DNA from: Streptomyces sp. F63
GTDB taxonomy: Bacteria > Actinomycetota > Actinomycetes > Streptomycetales > Streptomycetaceae
DNA length: 64,000 bases
Direction: 5' to 3'
NCBI RefSeq assembly: GCF_018070345.1
Contig: NZ_JAGPXX010000002.1
Location: forward strand, 124,001-188,000
The notes under the pieces were generated by a model, which searched no databases, was not told the origin of the DNA, and was given only the letters and a program-made list of their open reading frames with translations. How positions within the stretch are numbered: position 1 is the stretch's first letter; each line of letters opens with the position of its first letter. Made by a program: the position numbers and the translations under genes. Shown here in pieces: positions 37,173 to 45,809 of this stretch.

Positions 37173-38186
37173 ATGACCGTACGGGTAGGCATCAACGGAT
37201 TCGGCCGCATCGGGCGCAACTACCTGCGCAGTGCCCTGGGCCGGACGGACGACACCACTCCGGTCGAGGTGGTGGCCATCAACGACATCGCGCCGACGGC
37301 GACCCTCGCCCATCTCCTGGAGTACGACTCCACCTACGGCCGACTCGGCCGCACCGTCGCGCACGACGCCGGCTCGATCACCGTGGACGGCCACCGCATC
37401 GCCGTCACCGCCGAGCGCGACCCGGCCGAACTCGCCTGGGCCGAGCACGGCGTGGACATCGTCATCGAGGCCACCGGCCGCTTCCGCACCCGCGAGGAGA
37501 TCGCCCGCCACCTCAAGGCCGGCGCCCGCAAGGTGCTGCTCTCCGCGCCCGGCAAGGACGTGGACGCCACCATCGTCATGGGCGTCAACGAGACGGACTA
37601 CGACCCCGAGCGGCACGAGATCGTCTCCAACGCCTCCTGCACCACCAACTGCGTGGTGCCGATGGTCAAGGTGCTCCACGAGCGCTTCGGCATCGTCAAG
37701 GGGCTGATGACGACCATCCACGGCTACACCAACGACCAGTCGGTGCTGGACAGTCCGCACAAGGACCTGCGCCGCGCCCGCACGGCCGCCGTCAGCATCA
37801 TCCCGACGTCCACCGGCGCCGCCCGCGCCGTCGGCCTGGTCCTGCCCGAGCTGGCCGGGGTCCTGGACGGCATCGCGGTCCGCGTCCCCGTCGAGGACGG
37901 CTCGCTGACCGACCTCGCGCTGGTGCTGCGCCGCGCGGCCACCGCCGAGGAGATCAACGAGGCGTTCGCGGAGGCCGCCGAGGGCGGGCTGAACGGTGTG
38001 CTGCGCGTGAGCAGCGCGCCGATCGTCTCCCGCGACATCGTCGGCGACCCGGCCTCCTGCGTCGTCGACGCCCCGCTCACGCAGGCGCGCGGCGAACTGG
38101 TCAAGGTCTTCGGCTGGTACGACAACGAATGGGGCTACAGCAACCGGCTGCTGGACCTCACGGAGTACGTGGCCGCCCGGCTCTGA
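37173..38186 (+). CDS. gap: Glyceraldehyde-3-phosphate dehydrogenase (type I)
   Basis: 337 residues, full length. NAD-binding opening VGINGFGRIGRNYLRSA, catalytic Cys156 in SNASCTTNC, the partner His in TTIHGYTNDQSVLD, and the C-terminal WYDNEWGYSNRL are all present. The asparagine-free VVAINDIAPT strand ends in Asp, which predicts NAD rather than NADP preference. The ATG follows GGAGGAACGGAAA. Streptomyces has more than one gap gene; its position among stress genes suggests this is the accessory, condition-specific one. Confidence 0.95.
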   Translation: MTVRVGINGFGRIGRNYLRSALGRTDDTTPVEVVAINDIAPTATLAHLLEYDSTYGRLGRTVAHDAGSITVDGHRIAVTAERDPAELAWAEHGVDIVIEATGRFRTREEIARHLKAGARKVLLSAPGKDVDATIVMGVNETDYDPERHEIVSNASCTTNCVVPMVKVLHERFGIVKGLMTTIHGYTNDQSVLDSPHKDLRRARTAAVSIIPTSTGAARAVGLVLPELAGVLDGIAVRVPVEDGSLTDLALVLRRAATAEEINEAFAEAAEGGLNGVLRVSSAPIVSRDIVGDPASCVVDAPLTQARGELVKVFGWYDNEWGYSNRLLDLTEYVAARL

Positions 38187-38205
38187 CCGGGCGACCGCGC
38201 CCCAC

Positions 38206-38247
38206 GGGCCCTTCCGCGCCGCCGCACCGCCCGGCGCGGAAGGGCCC
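38206..38247 (+). terminator. gap terminator
   Basis: A perfect 15-bp stem, GGGCCCTTCCGCGCC (38206-38220) with GGCGCGGAAGGGCCC (38233-38247), and a 12-base loop, 20 bases after the gap stop. Confidence 0.85.
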
Positions 38248-38278
38248 GGCGCGTTCCGGGACCGCCGGTGCCCCGGCC

Positions 38279-38292
38279 GGGACTTGCGGCCC
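38279..38292 (+). promoter_or_regulatory. Candidate DosR/OsdR-like site upstream of the second stress-protein gene
   Basis: GGGACTTGCGGCCC matches the mycobacterial DosR core GGGACTWWAGTCCC at 11 of 14 positions, the best match in the window. It lies 84 bases before the stress-protein ATG, right behind the gap terminator where a promoter is expected. Confidence 0.5.
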
Positions 38293-38375
38293 CTCCAACA
38301 GCCGTCTCCCGCCTGCGAGTCTGAAAACGAAGCAAGGACGTCACCACGGCGTTCACATCCCTGGAGGTAGCCACC

Positions 38376-39269
38376 ATGTCCCGTCCCGTCACCCTCGGTC
38401 TCGACGGCTCCCGCGAGAGCATCGCCGCCGCCGACTGGGCGGCCCGCGAGGCTGAGCTCCGCGGACTGCCGCTGCGCGTCGTCCACGTCTGGGAACCGCT
38501 GCCCTACCCGCTGCCGCCGAGCACCGACGCCGAGGTCCAGCGCCACTGGGCCGAGCGCATCCCGCGCGAGGCCACCGACGAACTCGCCGCCCGCCACCCG
38601 GGCCTGGAGATCACCCGGGACCAGCTCCGGGGCCACCCGGTGGAGGTGCTGCCGCTGGTCGCGGACGAGTCGGAGCTGCTCGTCCTCGGCTCCCGCGGGC
38701 TCAAGGGCCTGACCGGCTTCCTGGTGGGCTCGGTCGGCCTGTCCACCGCGGCCCACGCCCGCCGGCCCGTCGTCCTGGTCCGGGCCGGGGAGCAGGGGGG
38801 CGACGAGCACCGGCCCGACGCGGCGGGGCGGGCCTCCACCGGCACCCCGTACAGGGACGTCGTCCTCGGACTGGACCTGGCCGGGCCCAGCGACGAGCTG
38901 CTGGAGTTCGCCTTCGACGCCGCCGCGCGGCGCGGCGCCCGGCTGCGCGTGGTGCACGGCTGGAGCGTGGCGCCCCACGGCGACCTGCCCGCGTCCGCCG
39001 ACCTGGAGGCGGAGCTCGGCGAGCGGCGCGCCGGCGAGCTCGACGGGGTCCTGCGCACCTGGCGGCAGAAGTTCCCCGGGGTGGAGGTCGAGGCGCAGGC
39101 GGTCATCGGCAAGCCCGCCGACCATCTGCTGGAGTCGGGCTGCGACGCCTCGCTGGTCGTCATCGGCCGCCGTATCCGCCGCTCGCCGGTGGGGACCCAC
39201 CTGGGCGCCGTCGCCCACGCGGTGCTGCACCACTGCTCGGTGCCGGTCGCGGTCGTCCCGCACGACTGA
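38376..39269 (+). CDS. Tandem-domain universal stress protein (second copy)
   Basis: 297 residues with two Usp domains. The first (LGLDGSRES ... GSRGLKGLTGFLVGS) has the G-x2-G-x9-G-S nucleotide loop; the second (VVLGLDLAGPS ... IGRRIRRSPVGTHLG) deviates from it. A paralogue of the protein at 6888-7787. The ATG follows GGAGGT. Its own promoter region carries the best DosR-like box in the window. Confidence 0.9.
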   Translation: MSRPVTLGLDGSRESIAAADWAAREAELRGLPLRVVHVWEPLPYPLPPSTDAEVQRHWAERIPREATDELAARHPGLEITRDQLRGHPVEVLPLVADESELLVLGSRGLKGLTGFLVGSVGLSTAAHARRPVVLVRAGEQGGDEHRPDAAGRASTGTPYRDVVLGLDLAGPSDELLEFAFDAAARRGARLRVVHGWSVAPHGDLPASADLEAELGERRAGELDGVLRTWRQKFPGVEVEAQAVIGKPADHLLESGCDASLVVIGRRIRRSPVGTHLGAVAHAVLHHCSVPVAVVPHD

Positions 39270-39591
39270 GGCCCGCGACTGAGGCCCGCGGCGGCCCGGT
39301 GCCGCTCCCGGCGGGGCGCGGCCCGGAGAAGGCGCCCGGCGCGGCCCGAACCGCAACGCGACAACGGCCCGTCGGCCGCCCCGTGAACCGGGGCCGGCCG
39401 ACAGGCCGTAGCGCGGCGCGGACCGCGCGTGCGCGGCCGTTCCGGCCGGCGCCGACTGGCCGGCCTCCACGGCGTCGGGGCACCGGCGCACACCCCCCGC
39501 GTCGTCCGCCGGATGCGTGGCTGCGGCCGAGCAGGGCCGGACGGGCCGGAGGGGGCCGAGCAGCCCCGGACGGGCCGGACCCGGACGCGGA
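39270..39591. other. Convergent non-coding gap
   Basis: 322 bases of very G+C-rich DNA between convergent genes. It contains a 13-bp tandem duplication (CGACTGAGGCCCG) near its start and several overlapping GGCC inverted repeats that may terminate transcription, but no single clear terminator and no gene. Confidence 0.5.
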
Positions 39592-40200
39592 CTACACCTG
39601 CGGGGCCGCGTCCCGGGACTTCCGTGGCGGCAGCGGAAGCGGCAGGCCGGGCAGACCGTCGATACTGGCCGCGATGTGCTCCTTCTTCTCGAAGTACCGG
39701 GCCAGGGACGCGTCGTCCTCCCGCTCGAAACGCTTGCGGTGCAGGTCGCGGTCGCCTTCGTAGGCCATGTACGGAACGGCGTAGCCGCAGGTGTCGCGGA
39801 TGAGAGAGGCCGTCACGACGATGACGGCGCGCAGCCCGTGCAGGGCAGGGTCGATGTCCGGGAAGTGCGTGAGCAGTTCCTCGAAGCGCGGGTCGTCGCG
39901 GAAGACCGGCTCACCGCGGCCGTGGACGCGCACGATGTTCGGCGGGCCCTGGAAGGCGCACCACATCAGGGTGATCCGGCCGTTCTCGCGCAGGTGGGCG
40001 ACGGTTTCGGCGTTGCTGCCGGCGAAGTCGAGGTAGGCCACGGTCCGTTCGTCGAGCACCGCGAAGGAGCCGGTGAGGCCCTTGGGCGACAGATTGACGG
40101 TGCCGTCCCCGTCCAGCGGCGCGGTCGCCGTGAAGAAGACCGGCTGCGCCTCGATGAAGGCCCGGAGCCTTCCGTCTATGCGTTCGTAGGTTTTCCCCAT
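39592..40200 (-). CDS. FMN-binding pyridoxamine-phosphate-oxidase-like protein
   Basis: 202 residues of split-barrel type: FFTATAPLDGDGTVNLSPKG, VAYLDFAGSNAETVAHL and GRITLMWCAFQGPPNIVRV. Such proteins bind FMN or F420 and reduce small molecules or protect against oxidants. DosR-controlled relatives exist in mycobacteria. The ATG at 40200 (MGKTYERIDG) is the likeliest of two close starts; neither has a strong ribosome site. Confidence 0.8.
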   Translation of the reverse strand: MGKTYERIDGRLRAFIEAQPVFFTATAPLDGDGTVNLSPKGLTGSFAVLDERTVAYLDFAGSNAETVAHLRENGRITLMWCAFQGPPNIVRVHGRGEPVFRDDPRFEELLTHFPDIDPALHGLRAVIVVTASLIRDTCGYAVPYMAYEGDRDLHRKRFEREDDASLARYFEKKEHIAASIDGLPGLPLPLPPRKSRDAAPQV

Positions 40201-40471
40201 GCCCGCCATTCTGGTCGGTGCGGCCACCCGAGGCGGAAAATTCGCTCGAACCCGGAGGGTCCAGCGCCGTCACGGGTGCGGGGAGTCCGGGGCGACGGCC
40301 TCCAGATCGGCGATGTTGCCGGACGTCATCGTCCGCACGTGCTCGGTGGTGTGCTGCGCGGGCCGGTCCCCACCCAGGCCACCGTCAGGAGGCGTGACCT
40401 ACGGCCCGGAGCAGCCGACGCCGCCCGTAAATCGCGTTGTGGCGCCAGGGGTCCGTCCATAGGGTCTGGGC

Positions 40472-40834
40472 ATGTCGATACGTCTCCGTATGCGCCAAGC
40501 CCTCCCGGAAGCCATGCGCGCCCGCGACAAGGCGGCGGTGAGCGCCCTGCGTTCGACACTGGCCGCGCTGGACAACGCAGAGGCGGTGCCCGTGGGCGAG
40601 ACCGGGGTCCGCACCGGGGCCCTGGAGGACTCGCCGGCGGGCGCCGGTGCCACCGAGGCGGCACGGCGTGAACTGAGCGAGGGCGGTGTGGTGGACGTCG
40701 TACGCACCGAGGCCGCCGAACGGCTGGCAGTAGCGGAGCAGTTGACGGCACCGGCGCACGCGGATCGCGCCGCCCGGCTCCGCGCGGAGGCCGCCGTCCT
40801 GCTCCGCTTCCTCGACGGGCCCGGTCACGCGTAG
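40472..40834 (+). CDS. YqeY/GatB-like protein
   Basis: 120 residues, shorter than the usual 150. RMRQALPEAMRARDKAAVSALRS is cut here for length as RMRQALPEAMRARDK followed by ALRSTLAALDNAEAV, the YqeY signature, and the remainder is helical. The domain resembles the tRNA-binding tail of GatB; its cellular role is unsettled. It stands alone. Confidence 0.75.
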   Translation: MSIRLRMRQALPEAMRARDKAAVSALRSTLAALDNAEAVPVGETGVRTGALEDSPAGAGATEAARRELSEGGVVDVVRTEAAERLAVAEQLTAPAHADRAARLRAEAAVLLRFLDGPGHA

Positions 40835-41002
40835 GGCACGGCGCCGCACCGGTCCGGCGATCCCGGCGCTACCGGACCGGGCCGGCGCGACGTCGGGCCC
40901 GGAGGACTGATTTCCCGTTCCGGCAACAGAGTCTTGCTGCTCCTCCGCGTAAGCCCCCATGAGCATCGGGTAGACAGACCGCGACTCGACCGAGGGGGCA
41001 TC

Positions 41003-41194
41003 GTGCGCGTGACCAAACTGGCCAGCACCTGTGAGAACGGGGACTGCCCGACGCTTTACGCGACGGACCGGGACACGATCCTCATACGGGGAGAGACTCC
41101 GGTCGATCACGGGCTGGCGCTGCCCGCGCACGAGACCGTCGTCGAGATCCCCGTGGAACTCCTCCGGAAGGTTCTCCGTGATCAGCGCATCTGA
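41003..41194 (+). CDS. Small conserved protein heading an XRE-type operon
   Basis: 63 residues from GTG 41003 (GAGGGGG upstream). The N-terminus has a Cys pair (STCENGDCPTL) that could bind metal, followed by ILIRGETPVD. Such short proteins precede DUF6879 and Scr1-type regulator genes in many Streptomyces. It overlaps the next gene by 17 bases; its role is unknown. Confidence 0.65.
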   Translation: MRVTKLASTCENGDCPTLYATDRDTILIRGETPVDHGLALPAHETVVEIPVELLRKVLRDQRI

Positions 41195-41723
41195 CGACCT
41201 GGCCGCCCGCTTCTCCTCCTTCGAGGAAGAGGCGTTCCGGTTGGAGACCCTCGACGACTACGGGCAGTCCGGCAACTCGGACGCCTACCGGGCCTTCCTC
41301 TCGGGGGAACCCAAGCCGGAGGGGTACAACGCCGCCTGGCTCAAGACGGTGCGCCGCGCGACGGAGAGCGGTAAGCGCATGCTGCGCGTGCATGTGCTGT
41401 CCCGGCCGCTGACCCCGTATCTCCGGTACGAGCTGGGCTGGGGCTATCTGACCAACATGACGGCCGGGGAGGAGTTCTTCATCCTGGACACGACCGACCG
41501 CGCGAACCCGCTGAAGGGAGCGCCGGACTTCTGGCTGTTCGACGGCCGCGAACCGGTCGTCCTGAACTACGACGAGACGGGGGCCTTCCTCGGCCCGGCC
41601 TTCCCGGCAGCCACGGAAGCGCCATCCGGTGGGGGGGAGTCCGAATTCACCACCTACCGCGACGTGGCCCTGGCCCAGTCGGTGCCGTTCACCGAGTGGT
41701 GGGAGAAGCACGGGGCGGAGTGA
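41178..41723 (+). CDS. DUF6879-type protein
   Basis: 181 residues. Recognisable are AFRLETLDDYGQSGNSDAYR, VLSRPLTPYLRYELGW and FWLFDGREPVVLNYDE, the pattern of DUF6879 proteins. Function unknown; they always sit beside Scr1-like XRE regulators, suggesting a two-part regulatory or toxin-antitoxin-like unit. Start GTG 41178 lies inside the previous gene and the stop overlaps the next start (GTGA). Confidence 0.75.
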   Translation: MISASDDLAARFSSFEEEAFRLETLDDYGQSGNSDAYRAFLSGEPKPEGYNAAWLKTVRRATESGKRMLRVHVLSRPLTPYLRYELGWGYLTNMTAGEEFFILDTTDRANPLKGAPDFWLFDGREPVVLNYDETGAFLGPAFPAATEAPSGGGESEFTTYRDVALAQSVPFTEWWEKHGAE

Positions 41724-42547
41724 ACCGGACAGAGCTGGGCGCGGCACTGCGGGCGCTACGGCAGGCAGCCGGCAAGGAGGCCAAGGCCGTCGCTCGCGGC
41801 GCCGTCATGTCCACGAGCAAGCTGAGCAAGATCGAGAACGGCCGCGCCGCGCCGAGCGTGGCGGATACGGAGCGCATTCTCACCACCCTCGGCGTCTCCG
41901 AAGAGGTCAAGTCGGAGTACATGGCCGCGGCCCGCGCCCAGGCCACGGAGGCGACGGCGTGGCGGCTCCACCGGCGGATGGGCTTCCACCGCAAGCAGGA
42001 GCAGATCCGCGCTCTTGAGCAGTCCATGACCCTGCTCCGCCTCTTCCAGCCCTCACTGGTCCCCGGCCTGCTCCAGACGCCCGAATACATGCGAGCCGTC
42101 CTGTCCGGCAAAGAACTGGGCGAGGAGATGCTGTCCCGCACGGTCGGTGCGCGGATCGCCCGGCAGACAGTGCTGTACGAACACGGGAAGGAACTGCGCT
42201 TCGTCGTCACGGAGCCGGTGCTGCGCTGGCAGCTCCTCCCGCCGCTCATGATGGCCCAGCAGTTGGACCGGTTGATCTCGCTGTCCCGGATGCCGCACGT
42301 GGACATCCGCGTCGTGCCCCTGTCCGTTCGGCAGCAGGATGTGCCCGGCCACTCCTTCGTGATCCGCGACGACCGCCTGGTGACGGTGGAGACGACGCAC
42401 GCCGAGATGATCGTGACGGACCCGAGGGATGTGGCGCTGTACGCCGCCAAGTTCGAGCGCTTCTCCCGCACCGCCCTGGCCGGCGACGCCATGCGCGCCT
42501 TCGTCGCGGGTGTCCGGGACGGGTTCTTGCGCGAGCGGGAGACATGA
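41720..42547 (+). CDS. XRE-family regulator with Scr1/DUF5753 domain
   Basis: 275 residues: helix-turn-helix at about residues 5-60 (AVARGAVMSTSKLSKIENG), then the DUF5753 effector half with LLRLFQPSLVPGLLQTPEYM, FVVTEPVLRW and QDVPGHSFVIRDD. These proteins control a small adjacent gene, often DUF397. Here the partner position is filled by the DUF6879 gene, to which it is coupled by a GTGA overlap. Confidence 0.88.
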   Translation: MNRTELGAALRALRQAAGKEAKAVARGAVMSTSKLSKIENGRAAPSVADTERILTTLGVSEEVKSEYMAAARAQATEATAWRLHRRMGFHRKQEQIRALEQSMTLLRLFQPSLVPGLLQTPEYMRAVLSGKELGEEMLSRTVGARIARQTVLYEHGKELRFVVTEPVLRWQLLPPLMMAQQLDRLISLSRMPHVDIRVVPLSVRQQDVPGHSFVIRDDRLVTVETTHAEMIVTDPRDVALYAAKFERFSRTALAGDAMRAFVAGVRDGFLRERET

Positions 42548-42581
42548 TGCCGGCCGCAGGCGCTCTCCGCTTCCGTTGCTG

Positions 42582-43148
42582 TCAGCCTTTGTGCGACGGG
42601 GCGGGACTCGGGCCGCCCGGCCGCTCGCAGCAGGTACGGAGTGCTGTCAGCGCGTCCCATCCGTTCCCCGGACCGAAAAGCCGGAGGGTGTCGCTCAGGG
42701 CGGCGTTCAGGATGACGTACTCCTCCGGGGCGCAGGACAGGTCGCCCCACGGCTCGCGGATGTGCGCGCGGGCCAGGACCCGGCCGCAGCCGGTGCAACG
42801 GATCCACGGGACCAGAAGGAGCTGATCGCGAAGGCCGGCCGCGGCCCCGGGCAGAGGCGCTCGCGTCGCGTCTTCGATCAGGCGCACAGCGGAGCCGCTC
42901 CCCTCGCCGGGGCACTGGGCGAGGACCGGCCCGAGCGGCCGGGGCCACATCCCCCACGCTTCGCAGACGACGGCGATCTCGGCCCGGGTGGTCTCGTCGA
43001 TGACCACCTGTCGCCGCGACAGGGAGGAGACCAGCAGTTCGAGGCCGGCTTCCTGCTCGCCGATGCTCCAGAAGTCCTCGAATTCCCGCGCTTCTTCGGG
43101 CGGCAGGAGCGCGGCAAGCCGGTGCCACACGGCGGCTTCACCGGTCAC
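42582..43148 (-). CDS. Hypothetical protein with a CxxC pair
   Basis: 188 residues; start taken at GTG 43148, though a start up to 40 bases upstream is possible. A helical N-terminus (LAALLPPEEAREFEDFW) is followed by VPWIRCTGCGRVLARA, which may be a half zinc site. I do not recognise a family. Its 5' end overlaps a truncated methyltransferase relic, so its promoter may be new. Confidence 0.55.
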   Translation of the reverse strand: MTGEAAVWHRLAALLPPEEAREFEDFWSIGEQEAGLELLVSSLSRRQVVIDETTRAEIAVVCEAWGMWPRPLGPVLAQCPGEGSGSAVRLIEDATRAPLPGAAAGLRDQLLLVPWIRCTGCGRVLARAHIREPWGDLSCAPEEYVILNAALSDTLRLFGPGNGWDALTALRTCCERPGGPSPAPSHKG

Positions 43149-43360
43149 GTGGCCGAGGACCGTGCGGTCCGGGGCCGGGGCCCGCACCCGAGGCCGGCGA
43201 CAGGTCCTCCGCCGGACGCCTGCACCAGTTCGGCGAACGCCGTCAGCATCGCGCGCGGCAAGGGGGCCGGCTCCGAGGGAGCCTTGACGGACGCGGCGTA
43301 AGCGGTGGCGACGGTGTCATACGACTCCCGCACGGCGGTGAGATGGGAAGGCTCGGTCAC
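43145..43360 (-). pseudogene. Truncated SAM methyltransferase N-terminus
   Basis: Residues read MTEPSHLTAVRESYDTVA, then AMLTAFAELVQ and GGGPVAGLGCGP, the start of a class I methyltransferase up to SAM motif I, after which the frame is lost. About 150 residues are missing, so it is not functional. Confidence 0.7.
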
Positions 43361-43473
43361 ACGGTGAATCTAGTGTGCCGCGCCGGAAGCGTTCCCCGTA
43401 AGCTCGCGGCATCCGGCATGGACGGGCCTCTGGGCCTTCTCCAGGCCGGCGACCGGCAACGAAGGAGCATGGG

Positions 43474-43809
43474 GTGAACGGCAATCCCGTGTACCACTGG
43501 ATCGGGCTGGCCGTGTCGACAGCGCTCATGCTGCCGGTTCCGGTGGCGCTGCTGTCGGGCTGGGTACCGGCGTCGATGCGGAAGCGGCAGGCCGGGCTGC
43601 GGCTTCGCGCCTACGGCTTCCTGTGCTGCTACGCCCTCGTGCTCGTCAACGCCATCCCGCGGATCGCCGACGCCTCCTACGAGACGGTCATGGCCTGCAT
43701 GCTCCTCGGCTTCGGCTTCATCGCCGCCGCTGCCGTCCTGTTCCTGCTCGCGGCCCGCAAGGATGCGCCGGCCCGGCCAGCCGACCCCCTCGCCTCTCGC
43801 CCGGGCTGA
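43474..43809 (+). CDS. Small membrane protein
   Basis: 111 residues with three membrane helices (residues 6-27, 46-66 and 72-92). No family recognised. The GTG start has GAAGGAG seven bases upstream. Isolated between two minus-strand genes. Confidence 0.65.
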   Translation: MNGNPVYHWIGLAVSTALMLPVPVALLSGWVPASMRKRQAGLRLRAYGFLCCYALVLVNAIPRIADASYETVMACMLLGFGFIAAAAVLFLLAARKDAPARPADPLASRPG

Positions 43810-43918
43810 GTCCCCTGGCCCCGGGCCGCCCGCCCCGCCGCGTTACCGGCGCTGCGGTTTCCCCCCGCTCCGCCCACGCCGGCCTCGAAGACTGGCACGC
43901 CTCACCAGGTCTGCGCGG

Positions 43919-45094
43919 TCAGGTCAGCCCGCACCGCTTGGCCATCGTCATCAGCTCCGGCCTGGACCGCTGATGCATGACGAACAGGACCCGGAGCACC
44001 TCACGGCTCATCGGGTGGATCTCCGTCATCTGCGGGGCAATCCGGAACGATTTCTTCAGCGCTTCCTCTGCCCGCTCCCAGTTCCGCAGGGCCAGATGTG
44101 CCCGGGCCGTGTCGATGCACAACCGGCCGATACGGTTCGGCTTCAGCCCTGCCGGCGGGTCGTCCAGCAGCGACTCGGCCATCCGCACGGCTTGGTCCGG
44201 CTGGTCGAGTTCGATCCGGGCGGCCATCTCGTAGAGCGCCGTGTTGCCCGCGCCGAAGGTCAGCGTGTGCCGCACCACGTCCCGAGGCAGTTGCTCCGCC
44301 AGGTTCTTCGCCCTGCGCAGATGCTCGGACGTGGCGTTCTTGTCCTTGTGCCGGGAAGCGAGGACGACGCCCCGCAAGTGGAGCGAGCCCAGGTGGACGA
44401 TGTGGTCGACGCCCTGTCCTCCGACCGCTTCGTAGCGGGCGATGGCACGCTGCACGATCGCCAGACCGTCGTCGTACTGGCCCGCGCTCTGGTAGCAGCC
44501 GGCCTCGTTCCACGCCGCGCCCGATTCGGCTTCCGGGTTCCACGTCTGCTGCGCGGCCCAGGACTGCCGGGAGACGATCATGTCGGCGAGGTCCGGCTGT
44601 GCGAGCCGGTGTGCCACCGAGTACGCGCAGCTGTAGACATCGGCGAGGGTGCCCCAGGCGGTGGCGTCCCCGTCCGAGGCCAGCGCGGTGGCGGTTGCCT
44701 GTCCGAGTAGTCCGGGGAGGACTCTCAGCAATTCCAGGTATTTCGTCTCCGCCCGGAGTTCGGCCGCTTTCGACAGGCAGGACGCCAGGACGCCGGGCTC
44801 GGGCACATCCTCCTTGGGCAACGTGTGCCGACGCACCGCGCTGCGCAGGTCGTTCAGGAGATCCGCCTGCTCGGACGGGCCGAGGAAGGGTTGCCCGTAG
44901 ATGCGGGCCGTGGGGACGCGCAGCGCCTTGGCGATAGCGGCGACCACCGCCGGGGCGGCCGGCCGGAGCCCCGTCTCGATCTTGCTGAGGTAGGACACGG
45001 TGATGCCCGCGGCGTCGGCCAGCCTGCGTTGCCCGAGACCACGCGCCTTCCGCAGCACGGCGATGTTCTCGCCCGGGGCGGGTGTGCTCTCCAT
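43919..45094 (-). CDS. XRE-family regulator with TPR-like C-terminal region
   Basis: 391 residues. The helix-turn-helix LADAAGITVSYLSKIETGL spans about residues 24-43, and the remainder is an all-helical region typical of tetratricopeptide-bearing Streptomyces regulators. It presumably senses a peptide or protein partner. The gene is divergent from a run of small ORFs ending in another XRE regulator, with a 138-base intergenic region between them. Confidence 0.8.
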   Translation of the reverse strand: MESTPAPGENIAVLRKARGLGQRRLADAAGITVSYLSKIETGLRPAAPAVVAAIAKALRVPTARIYGQPFLGPSEQADLLNDLRSAVRRHTLPKEDVPEPGVLASCLSKAAELRAETKYLELLRVLPGLLGQATATALASDGDATAWGTLADVYSCAYSVAHRLAQPDLADMIVSRQSWAAQQTWNPEAESGAAWNEAGCYQSAGQYDDGLAIVQRAIARYEAVGGQGVDHIVHLGSLHLRGVVLASRHKDKNATSEHLRRAKNLAEQLPRDVVRHTLTFGAGNTALYEMAARIELDQPDQAVRMAESLLDDPPAGLKPNRIGRLCIDTARAHLALRNWERAEEALKKSFRIAPQMTEIHPMSREVLRVLFVMHQRSRPELMTMAKRCGLT

Positions 45095-45232
45095 GCGCTC
45101 AGTGTTCCACGCCGAGGGCCGAGAACCCTATCAACTAAGCGTTGACCAAGGGAAGTTGTGCAAGTTCAGTGTGAACCGATCTTGATCTCCCGGAGTTGAC
45201 TGATTACCGAAAGCGAACCGACGGAGGTCCCC

Positions 45233-45382
45233 ATGCCGGATGGAATCAGAGACCCTGACTGCTCGAACGCCAGAACCGAGGCGGCGGACGAGTCGGTTCG
45301 CGATACGGCGATGCTGGACCTCGGCAGGGCGCCGGCTGAGCCTGTCAGCCGCATCGCCGAGTGGCTCACCGAGCGGGCCTGA
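45233..45382 (+). CDS. 49-residue ORF with strong ribosome site
   Basis: Starts MPDGIRDPDCSNARTEAA and ends SRIAEWLTERA. The site ACGGAGGTCCCC before the ATG is excellent. The peptide is acidic, with one Cys and no hydrophobic run. It is divergent from the TPR-bearing XRE gene and heads a chain of closely spaced ORFs. No family recognised, but the context resembles regulator/partner units. Confidence 0.5.
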   Translation: MPDGIRDPDCSNARTEAADESVRDTAMLDLGRAPAEPVSRIAEWLTERA

Positions 45383-45384
45383 CC

Positions 45385-45582
45385 ATGGCGACCGCCTGGG
45401 ATTCCGCCGAACGCCGCTGGTCTGGTCCGGCGCCCAGAAACAGGCGGGCCGAACAGCCGCTCTCACCGAACCGCCAGGTGCCGGGAGCCTCCGCGTGGCC
45501 GCAAGACACTGCGCGGAGGCAGAGGGCCGCCCACGCCCGGACCGACCGCCAACAGGACCACAGCGAAAGGACAGAACGATGA
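45385..45582 (+). CDS. Possible 65-residue ORF in the chain
   Basis: Begins two bases after the previous stop (MATAWDSAERRW) and its TGA overlaps the next ATG as ATGA. Composition is only weakly coding (about four of five third positions are G/C), so it may be spurious. Reported because of the overlaps on both sides. Confidence 0.3.
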   Translation: MATAWDSAERRWSGPAPRNRRAEQPLSPNRQVPGASAWPQDTARRQRAAHARTDRQQDHSERTER

Positions 45583-45809
45583 GCAGGAGCATCAGCCGGG
45601 TACCGGCCACGCCCATGACGAGCGCAACATCCGGCGCCAACGCCACTGGCCGGCCCCGGCGATGTCCCATCCCTCCAACTCCGGCCACTGCCCGCCCCGC
45701 TGACGAACACGGCAGGACATCCGGCCCGCCCGGCCATGCCCGGCGCCCGGCACGCTGTCCTCAGGCCGGCCCCGTACTCGTCCCCCTCTCCCCGGAGCCC
45801 ACCTCGTGA
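45579..45809 (+). CDS. Possible 76-residue ORF coupled to the XRE regulator
   Basis: Begins MSRSISRVPATPMT with GAAAGGA upstream and ends with a GTGA overlap onto the regulator gene. Pro/Arg-rich and low in complexity. Real coupling and chance are both possible. Confidence 0.3.
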   Translation: MSRSISRVPATPMTSATSGANATGRPRRCPIPPTPATARPADEHGRTSGPPGHARRPARCPQAGPVLVPLSPEPTS

